Source: CAYNLG01 sp964397995
Lineage (GTDB): Bacteria > Planctomycetota > Phycisphaerae > FEN-1346
NCBI GenBank assembly: GCA_964397995.1
Contig: CAYNLG010000056.1
Span: 1 to 25,670, forward strand
DNA length: 25,670 nt
Direction: 5' to 3'
Below are positions 24,256-25,670 of the stretch, one piece after another; the first letter of the stretch is position 1, and each line of letters starts with the position of its first letter. Below the pieces are notes generated by a model. The model was not told where the DNA came from. It ran no database searches and saw only the letters and a program-made list of their open reading frames with translations. Position numbers and translations under genes: made by a program.

Positions 24256-25670
24256 GTGGAACGCACATCTGAATCGCGCGACGTGAAGCCGATCACGGTC
24301 GCCCTCGCGGGCAACCCGAACTCCGGCAAGACCACGCTCTTCAACGCCCTGACGGGTACGCGGCAGCACGTGGGCAACTACCCGGGCGTCACGGTCGAGA
24401 AGAAGGAGGGGCGCTTCGTCCACGCGGGGCACGCGGTCCACGTGGTGGACCTCCCCGGGACCTACAGCCTCACCGCCTACAGCCAGGAGGAGGTCATCGC
24501 CCGCAACGTCATCTTGCGGGACCGCCCGGACTTGGTCGTCGACGTCATCGACGCCTCGAACCTGGAGCGGAACCTGTACCTGGCCACCCAGTTCATGGAG
24601 CTCGGGGTTCCCCTGGTCCTGGCGCTGAACATGAGCGACTTGGCCGAAGCCCGCGGCTCGGCTATCGACACCGAGCGCCTTGCCCGGCTCCTGAACGTCA
24701 CCCTCGTCGAGACCGTCGGCCACAAGGGCAAAGGCCTGGACGCCCTGAAGGACGCGATCGTGGAGGTGGGGGCGGCCGATGTGCCGCCCACGCCCTCCCG
24801 GGTCACCTACGGGGACGAGATCGAGCGCGAGTTGGCCCCCCTCGTCGACCGCGTGGGCTCGGACCCCGGCCTTGCCGACGGCCTGCCGCCCCGGTGGATC
24901 GCCGTGAAGCTCCTCGAAGGCGACGACGAAGTGCGGCGCCAGGTCGAGGCCCGCGCGGGCGCCGACGCCTTCCTGCACCGGATGGTCGAGGCCGCGCGCG
25001 GCCGGTTGGAGCGAGACTTCGGCGACGCCCCGGAGATTCTCCTGGCCGACCACCGCTACGGCTTCATCTCCGGCGCCTGCCAGGAAGCCGTGCGGACGAC
25101 CGTGGAGTCGCGGCACTCGTGGTCCGACCGGATCGACGCCGTCGCCACGAACCGTATCCTCGGTCTGCCCCTGTTCTTCGGGCTGATGTACCTTGTCTTC
25201 AAGGTGACCTTCACGCTGGGCGAGCCGCTGATGGGGTGGATCGAGGCCGGCATGGGCCGGCTCGGCGAGGCGGTCGCCTCCCCCTGGCCCGCCGGCACCG
25301 AGAGCGCCCTCAAGTCCCTGCTGGTCGACGGCCTGGTCGGCGGGGTGGGCGGCGTGCTGGTGTTCCTGCCCAACATCGTGCTGCTGTTCCTGGGCCTCTC
25401 GCTGATGGAGGACACCGGCTACCTGGCGCGCTCGGCCTACATCATGGACCGCATCTTCAGCCGCGTGGGGCTGCACGGGAAGAGCTTCCTGCCGCTGGTC
25501 ACGGGCTTCGGCTGCTCGATCCCCGGCATCATGGCCACGCGCACCATCGAGAACGAGCGCGACCGCCTGGCGACGATGCTGGTGCTGCCGTTGATGTCCT
25601 GCGGGGCGCGGTTGCCCATCTGGATGCTGCTGATCCCCGCGCTGTTCCCGTCCGCCTGGCAGGCGCCGAT
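24256..25670 (+). CDS. feoB: ferrous iron transporter FeoB, C-terminus beyond right edge
   Basis: The first 471 residues of FeoB, an inner-membrane Fe(II) permease with a cytoplasmic G domain. G1 GNPNSGKT (19-26), G2 YPGVTVE near 42, G3 DLPG (65-68) and G4 NMSD (126-129) are intact. A helical GDI-like region follows, then membrane segments from about residue 299. The first gate motif is present as GFGCSIPGIMATR (Cys420, Pro423), with ENERDRLATMLVLPLMSCGARLP next to it. Full-length FeoB is usually 650-800 residues, so about 200-300 are missing because the window ends, not because the gene is broken. The GTG at 24256 follows GGGAG with an 8-nt spacer. A candidate operator lies just upstream, and feoA and a metal regulator precede it, forming a standard Feo locus. 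Confidence 0.95.
   Translation, partial: MERTSESRDVKPITVALAGNPNSGKTTLFNALTGTRQHVGNYPGVTVEKKEGRFVHAGHAVHVVDLPGTYSLTAYSQEEVIARNVILRDRPDLVVDVIDASNLERNLYLATQFMELGVPLVLALNMSDLAEARGSAIDTERLARLLNVTLVETVGHKGKGLDALKDAIVEVGAADVPPTPSRVTYGDEIERELAPLVDRVGSDPGLADGLPPRWIAVKLLEGDDEVRRQVEARAGADAFLHRMVEAARGRLERDFGDAPEILLADHRYGFISGACQEAVRTTVESRHSWSDRIDAVATNRILGLPLFFGLMYLVFKVTFTLGEPLMGWIEAGMGRLGEAVASPWPAGTESALKSLLVDGLVGGVGGVLVFLPNIVLLFLGLSLMEDTGYLARSAYIMDRIFSRVGLHGKSFLPLVTGFGCSIPGIMATRTIENERDRLATMLVLPLMSCGARLPIWMLLIPALFPSAWQAP

Noticed and set aside
1..25670. Mobile elements, CRISPR arrays, tRNA or rRNA genes
   Set aside because: No transposase, integrase, direct-repeat array or tRNA-like cloverleaf was seen by eye. 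A covariance-model scan would be needed to exclude a divergent small RNA.

Overview
The window is very GC-rich DNA, roughly 70% by eye, coding almost throughout. Its gene content suggests a chromosome of the phylum Planctomycetota, probably an uncultured lineage. The clues are a PEP-CTERM secreted protein, a DUF1080 protein, secreted PQQ-propeller, FG-GAP and HEAT-repeat proteins, and an elongation factor G resembling the spdEFG1/mitochondrial EFG1 subfamily. This placement is inference from gene content. No rRNA, tRNA, CRISPR array, insertion sequence or prophage gene was recognised.

Layout. Positions 1-6942 hold a leftward cluster: an FG-GAP protein, then a membrane-anchored PQQ-propeller protein, then a PEP/pyruvate-dikinase-family enzyme that overlaps the propeller gene by ATGA and runs off the left edge. 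Rightward from 7148 come an aldo/keto reductase with a C-terminal Cys cluster, an EF-G gene with its own strong promoter and a hairpin-rich leader, and a 1,456-residue secreted multidomain protein. A long hairpin separates this from a leftward trio: DUF1080 protein, ferritin-like protein and polytopic membrane protein (17659 to 15373). A rightward PEP-CTERM gene follows, with a promoter, a structured leader of about 350 nt and a textbook intrinsic terminator. Then come leftward genes for a HEAT-repeat protein, a YifB/ComM AAA+ ATPase and a ROK-family sugar kinase.

The right end (23065-25670) is the most coherent system, a ferrous-iron uptake locus. It encodes a DtxR/MntR-type regulator fused to a FeoA domain, a second small FeoA overlapping it, and FeoB (cut by the right edge). 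Two copies of the inverted repeat GTTTG-N6-CAAAC lie here, one over the -10/start region of the regulator promoter and one just before feoB. The simplest reading is that the regulator senses Fe(II) and represses itself and feoB through these boxes. An in-frame ATG with its own Shine-Dalgarno inside the fusion could also release a free FeoA.

Limits. Everything was read by eye without database searches. Family names rest on recognised motifs, and the promoter, operator and RNA-structure calls are predictions.
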